From NCBI RefSeq assembly GCF_000227135.1, contig NC_018248.1:343670-407669 (forward strand): a stretch of DNA of 64,000 bases, read 5' to 3'. Made by a program: the position numbers and the translations under genes. Below the pieces are notes generated by a model that ran no database searches, was not told the DNA's origin, and saw only the letters and a program-made list of their open reading frames with translations. Positions 59,668 to 64,000 of the stretch are shown here, in pieces. The stretch is from Leishmania donovani (Eukaryota; Euglenozoa; Kinetoplastea; Trypanosomatida; Trypanosomatidae). How positions within the stretch are numbered: position 1 is the stretch's first letter; every line of letters begins with the position of its first letter.

Positions 59668-62600
59668 ATGCAGGTGCAGTTTTACCAGAACATCATGAAG
59701 GGCCAGCTGGGCACAGCCCGCACGCAGGCCATCTGCTTCTCTGCCAACAACAAGCGCCTCGCCGTCGCCGACGCCACGCGGCACATTCAGCTTTTCGACG
59801 AGCAGGGCGAGCGGCGCGACAAATTCGCGACTAAGGCGGCGTCGGACAAGGGCGGGCGAGGCTACATTGTGACGGGCATGACCTTCTCCCCTGACAGCTC
59901 GCTGCTGGCGATTGCGCAGTCCGACAACATTGTCTTTGTGTACCGTCTCGGGCTGGAGTGGGGCGAAAAGAAGGCGATCCGCAACAAACTGTCGCAGACA
60001 TCGCCGGTGACGTGCGTGGTGTGGCCCAACACGTCTTCTCAGGGAGTGGAGCTCATCGCCTTCGCCACGCTGGATGGCAGTGTGAAGGTGGGTATGCTGA
60101 AGGCGAACAAGTCACACGTCCTCTACTCACACGACCACCCGGCCGTCTCCATGTGCACCAGCCGCGACAACACGAAGATCCTGACAGGCCACCTCGACGG
60201 CACCGTCTACCAGTATGTTTTCGAGGCCACCGAGGACGGCGCCGAGGTGGCTGGGGCGAAGCGGCTCTTCGTCCACAGCTGCGCGCCGTACATGCTAGCA
60301 TGGGGCGAAAGCATCTGCGCGGCCGGCACCGACTGCCAGGTCGCCTTCTACACCCCGAAGAGCGGCCAGAAACCGCAGGTGATTCCGTTTGACATGAAGG
60401 ACGTCGGCAGCTTCACCGGGGGCGTCTGCAACCCGAGCGGGCAGGCCGTCGCGATCGCGGGTCGCGAGCAGATCCGCATCTTCGACCTCAACATCCGCTC
60501 TCACAAATGGGAGGAGGGCACTGTTGTTTACCTGCCGCACAGCGAGGGCTTCAGCGCGATGCAATGGAAGCGCGACGGCAGCCGGCTTGTGACCGGCTCC
60601 GTCACCGGCTCTGTGGACGTGTTCGACTGCTGTCTGCGCCGCTACCGCATGCGCGGCGCGTACGAGTTCACGTACGTGAGCCATAGCCAGGTGATCGTGA
60701 AGCGGCTGGCGAGCGGAACGCGGCTAGTGCTGCAGTCCTACATGGGCTTTGAGATTCAGAAGGTGAACGTCTACCAGGACCGCTACCTCGTCGCCCACAC
60801 CTCAGCCACCCTCCTTCTTGGTGACTTGGTGTCGCACAAGCTGAGCGAGGTGCCGTGGCAGCTCACCGGGCGGGAGAAGTTTACCTTCGACAATGAGCAG
60901 ATCTGCATGGTGTTCAACGTTGGCGAGCTATGCCTCATCGAGTATGGCAAGAACATGATTCTTGGCACGTGCCGCACCGAGGAGCGCAACGCGCACCGCA
61001 TCAGCGTGCGTGTTCTCAACCCCCTTGCAAGTGACACAGGTGCTGGCGCGGCGGGCAGCGGAGGCGCCGGCGGGCAGCGTCGCGAGGTGAACACGACGAC
61101 CGGCTCGCCTATTGTGCCGACCCCCGTGACGGGCAGCTCCGGCGCGCTCGATGCGTACAACTCGCGCTGCGTCATTGCTTACCTCATCGACCGGCAAACG
61201 ATTCAGATCGACGACCTCAGGAGCGGCGTCTCCATCGCCCGCGTGCCGCACGAGTCGAAGATCGACTGGCTCGAGCTCGACTTCCGCGCGTCGCGGCTGC
61301 TGTTTCGCGACAAGCAGCACCAGCTGTACCTCTACGACATCTCCAGGCAGCAGCGCACCACGCTGCTGAGTTACTGCACATACGTGCAGTGGGTGCCACG
61401 CAGCGACGTCGCCGTGGCGCAGAGCCGCCTGGAACTTTGCGTGTGGTACAATGTCGAGTCGCCGGAACGCGTCACCATCGTGCCGATTCGCGGCGAGGTG
61501 GAGGGCATGGAGCGCGGCAACGGCAAGACGGAGGTGATTGTGGACGAAGGCGTCAGCACCGTCGCCTACGCGCTGGACGAGTCGCTCATTGAGTTCCGCG
61601 CCGCCATGGAGGAGCGCGACCTGGACCGCGCATGCGACTTGCTGGAGCGCACGTCGCTGTCTCCTGGGACAGAGGTGATGTGGAGCACACTCGCCAACGT
61701 GTCGCTGCAGGAGATGAAGCTTTTCATTGCGGAGCGCTGCTACGCCGCCCTGGGCGATGTCGCGAAGGTGAACGCGCTGCAGCGCATCCACCAGCTCGCG
61801 GCAAAGGCGAGAGCGGACAGCGCGGACGCCACCACCGGCTACGAGCACTACACGGTGCTGGCGGAGCTGTACATGATGAGTCAAGACTTCAAGCGAGCCG
61901 AGCAGCTCTTCCTCGAGAACGGCCGTGCCGAGGACGCCATGCAAATGTGGGAGGAGATGAACCGCTTTGACGAGAGCCTGGCCATCGCCGAGTCGCGCGG
62001 CCTCGACGACGTCGCCAACCGTCGTGCCCGGTACTTTGCGTGGCTGATGGAGACTCGCCAGTACGAGAAGGCGGGCGAGATGCGCGAGAAGGATGGCAAG
62101 CTCATTGACGCCATCAACCTGTACCTGCGCGGCGGTACGCCGGCCCGTGCAGCGCAGGTGGTCTCCGTGAACAACCTGAAGCCCGAGCAGCAACTGCTGG
62201 AGGCGATCGCGGCCGCGCTCTTCAAGGCGCAGGTGTTCGAGGCCGCTGGCGACTTCTTCGATAAGCTACACATGACAGACCGCGCGATCGACGCCTACAA
62301 GCGAGGCCACGCCTTCAGCCGTGCCGTCGAATATGCCAAGACGGCCGCGCCGCAGCAGGTTGTCCCGCTGGAGGAGGCGTGGGGCGACTACCTTGTCTCG
62401 CAGAAGCATGTCGACCAGGCCATTAACCACTACAACGAGGCAGGCAAGTACGGCAAGGCCGTGAAGGCGGCGCTGGACTCGCGGCAGTGGGCGAAGGCGG
62501 CGGCCATCCTGGAGACGCAAAGCAACGGCGGCGTGGGCAGCTCCGGAGTGCCGGTCGACGCGGCCGCCAAGAGCGCCTACCAGCGCATTGCGCACCACTA

Positions 62601-64000
62601 CGAAGAGGTACACCAGTACGCCGAGGCGGAGAAGCTCTACATCAAGTGTGGCGCCGTCAGCGACGCCGTCGACATGTACTCGCGCGCTGGCATGACTGAC
62701 CACATGTACCGCGTTGCTCAGCGCCACCTTGAGCAGGACAAGCTGGTCGAGCTCTTCGTAAGCCAGGCGAAGCAGCTGGAGACGAAGGGCGACTACGCCG
62801 CCGCCGAGCGCATATATCTGAAGGTGAACGACGCAGATGGCGCCATCATGATGTACCGCAAGAACCGCGACTACACGAACATGATGCGGCTCGTGCAGGC
62901 GTACCGCTCCGGCTACGTTGTGCAGACGCACCTGGCGCTGGCTGCGCAGTTCCAGAAAGAGGGCAATCTCAAGGCAGCCGAGACGCACTTTATCGCCGGC
63001 AAGGACTGGAGCCGCGCCGTCTCCATGTACCGCGATCGCGATCTCTGGGACGACGCAGTGCGCATTGCCAAGGTGCACGGCGGCGCCAACGCGGCGAAGC
63101 AGGTGGTCGTGTCACGCGCGACGGTGATGGACAGCGAAGAGGGTGTGCGGCTGCTCGGCAAGTTCAACCTTATCGAAGCCGGCATCGAGGCGGCGCTGGA
63201 GAGCTCCAAGTTTGACCTGGCGCTCCAGTGGGCGCAGCTAGCGCGGCCGGCGAAGGTGCCGTACGTGTACCTCAAGTACGCCATGCACTACGAGGACCAG
63301 GGCGACTTCCGCATGGCCGAGGACGCCTTTATCAAGTCCGGCAAGCCGCGCGAGGCGATTGACATGTATGTACATCAGCACGACTTCACCGGTGCGATGC
63401 GCGTCGCTGAGAACCACGACCCGTCGGCGGTGCCGCACGTGTGCGCCGCCAATGGGCGTGTGTGCTTCCAGCAGGGCAACTACAAGGAGGCCGAGGCGCT
63501 GCTCCTGCGCGCGAACGCGCCGGAGACGCTGCTGAAGTTGTACATCGACGCGAAGATGTTCTCCGAGGCGCAGCGGGTGGCGAAGGCGCACTGCCCGGAA
63601 ATGCAGAGCGATGTGGCAAAGCGCATGGCGCTAAACTCGAACGATCCGCAGAAGGCCGGAGCGGTCTTGGAGGAGAACAGCGAGTACCAGCTGGCCATTG
63701 ACACCTACCTGGCCGCCACACCGGAGATGGTGCCGGACCCGGCGACACTCGCCAATCTGTGGGTGCGCGCCGTGAAGGTGGCGCAGAAGCACGCGCGCAA
63801 CTTGCTGAAGGAGGTGCTGCGCAGCGCCATCGACAAGCTCAAGGCGGCGCAGCGCTACGTCGAGGCCGGTAAGTGCCTCGAGGACTGTGAGGACTACAGG
63901 GCCGCCATCAACATGTACGTTCAGGCGCGCAAGTTTGACATGGCAGAAACGCTGGCGAAGCGTGTGAGCCCTGATCTGGAGAACTTTGTGAAGCGCGCCA
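59668..64000 (+). CDS. IFT172: Intraflagellar transport protein IFT172, 3' end beyond window
   Basis: The ATG at 59668 (MQVQFYQNIMKGQLGTARTQ) opens a frame that stays open to the window edge, giving 1444 visible residues; animal IFT172 is about 1750, so roughly 300 are missing. N-terminal WD40 propellers cover about residues 1-600, with strong family landmarks: LFDEQGERRDKFATK, GMTFSPDSSLLAIAQSDNI, FDCCLRRYRMRG, SQVIVKRLASGTRLVL, LVAHTSATLLLGDL. A low-complexity Gly/Ala insert occurs near 455-470. From about 620 the TPR-like helical repeats begin (IAERCYAALGDVAKVNAL, EEAWGDYLVSQKHVDQAI, LKYAMHYEDQGDFRMAEDAF). Known role: IFT-B complex subunit needed for flagellum assembly, with a part in turnaround at the flagellar tip. 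Expected in the flagellum and at its base. A long antisense frame overlaps it but is a GC-driven shadow. Confidence 0.96.
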   Translation, partial: MQVQFYQNIMKGQLGTARTQAICFSANNKRLAVADATRHIQLFDEQGERRDKFATKAASDKGGRGYIVTGMTFSPDSSLLAIAQSDNIVFVYRLGLEWGEKKAIRNKLSQTSPVTCVVWPNTSSQGVELIAFATLDGSVKVGMLKANKSHVLYSHDHPAVSMCTSRDNTKILTGHLDGTVYQYVFEATEDGAEVAGAKRLFVHSCAPYMLAWGESICAAGTDCQVAFYTPKSGQKPQVIPFDMKDVGSFTGGVCNPSGQAVAIAGREQIRIFDLNIRSHKWEEGTVVYLPHSEGFSAMQWKRDGSRLVTGSVTGSVDVFDCCLRRYRMRGAYEFTYVSHSQVIVKRLASGTRLVLQSYMGFEIQKVNVYQDRYLVAHTSATLLLGDLVSHKLSEVPWQLTGREKFTFDNEQICMVFNVGELCLIEYGKNMILGTCRTEERNAHRISVRVLNPLASDTGAGAAGSGGAGGQRREVNTTTGSPIVPTPVTGSSGALDAYNSRCVIAYLIDRQTIQIDDLRSGVSIARVPHESKIDWLELDFRASRLLFRDKQHQLYLYDISRQQRTTLLSYCTYVQWVPRSDVAVAQSRLELCVWYNVESPERVTIVPIRGEVEGMERGNGKTEVIVDEGVSTVAYALDESLIEFRAAMEERDLDRACDLLERTSLSPGTEVMWSTLANVSLQEMKLFIAERCYAALGDVAKVNALQRIHQLAAKARADSADATTGYEHYTVLAELYMMSQDFKRAEQLFLENGRAEDAMQMWEEMNRFDESLAIAESRGLDDVANRRARYFAWLMETRQYEKAGEMREKDGKLIDAINLYLRGGTPARAAQVVSVNNLKPEQQLLEAIAAALFKAQVFEAAGDFFDKLHMTDRAIDAYKRGHAFSRAVEYAKTAAPQQVVPLEEAWGDYLVSQKHVDQAINHYNEAGKYGKAVKAALDSRQWAKAAAILETQSNGGVGSSGVPVDAAAKSAYQRIAHHYEEVHQYAEAEKLYIKCGAVSDAVDMYSRAGMTDHMYRVAQRHLEQDKLVELFVSQAKQLETKGDYAAAERIYLKVNDADGAIMMYRKNRDYTNMMRLVQAYRSGYVVQTHLALAAQFQKEGNLKAAETHFIAGKDWSRAVSMYRDRDLWDDAVRIAKVHGGANAAKQVVVSRATVMDSEEGVRLLGKFNLIEAGIEAALESSKFDLALQWAQLARPAKVPYVYLKYAMHYEDQGDFRMAEDAFIKSGKPREAIDMYVHQHDFTGAMRVAENHDPSAVPHVCAANGRVCFQQGNYKEAEALLLRANAPETLLKLYIDAKMFSEAQRVAKAHCPEMQSDVAKRMALNSNDPQKAGAVLEENSEYQLAIDTYLAATPEMVPDPATLANLWVRAVKVAQKHARNLLKEVLRSAIDKLKAAQRYVEAGKCLEDCEDYRAAINMYVQARKFDMAETLAKRVSPDLENFVKRA

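Noticed and set aside
58941..59834. 297-codon + frame overlapping the IFT172 start
   Set aside because: Reads spacer microsatellite (Thr-His repeats) and then an out-of-frame part of IFT172.
60928..62193. 421-codon open frame on the minus strand
   Set aside because: It lies wholly antisense to the strongly supported IFT172 coding sequence, and its Leu/Val/His/Arg-rich translation is typical of a GC-rich shadow frame.
1..64000. CRISPR arrays, operons, Shine-Dalgarno sites, prokaryotic terminators
   Set aside because: The window is eukaryotic (kinetoplastid) nuclear DNA; the regular repeats seen are di- and trinucleotide tracts with no spacer structure.

Overview
The window reads as one stretch of a trypanosomatid nuclear chromosome, most likely Leishmania or a close relative in the Leishmaniinae. 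The grounds are: 19 protein genes all on the + strand with no recognisable intron; GC-rich coding sequence separated by long C/T-rich spacers full of (CA)n, (TG)n and (TA)n tracts; polypyrimidine tracts followed by AG shortly before start codons, as expected for spliced-leader trans-splicing; a Leishmania-type histone H2A pair; and a probable SIDER2 retroposon remnant. From memory, histone H2A lies on chromosome 21 in L. major, so this may be the syntenic region, but the species cannot be fixed from the sequence. The absence of any strand switch means the window lies inside a single polycistronic transcription unit.

Layout. 1-10 kb: a low-complexity orphan protein, then a SCY1-like (SCYL1-type) pseudokinase with HEAT repeats. 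10.8-19 kb: a HEATR6-like HEAT-repeat protein and an ABCG-type half transporter whose nucleotide-binding domain has lost most ATP-site motifs. 19.8-22 kb: two small membrane-protein genes. 22.8-34.5 kb: the meiotic MutS homologue MSH4 with a very long N-terminal extension, a cyclase-associated protein (CAP) that appears to carry two copies of its N-terminal helical domain, a 2-kb spacer holding the SIDER2-like element, and an aspartyl-tRNA synthetase with a presequence-like N-terminus. 35-40 kb: a probable mitochondrial orphan, a protein whose element order resembles EME1/MMS4 (the MUS81 partner), and a free-standing YbaK-type deacylase. 40.6-42.1 kb: two histone H2A genes with nearly identical coding sequence. 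42.1-46 kb: a gene-free region with two assembly gaps and a duplicated 144-bp block. 46-64 kb: a multi-pass membrane protein, a PDCD2-family protein, a 1443-residue orphan, a divergent SET-domain protein, and the intraflagellar transport gene IFT172, which runs off the right edge.

The genes form no pathway-specific operon, as is normal for trypanosomatid polycistrons. Recurring themes are membrane traffic (SCYL1-like), recombination (MSH4, EME1-like), organellar translation (AspRS), chromatin (H2A) and the flagellum (IFT172). I found no tRNA, rRNA, CRISPR or complete mobile element. The most promising leads are the EME1-like call, the duplicated CAP domain, the degenerate ABCG ATPase, the COPI-type C-terminus on the SCYL1-like protein, and the unresolved duplicated block between the gaps.
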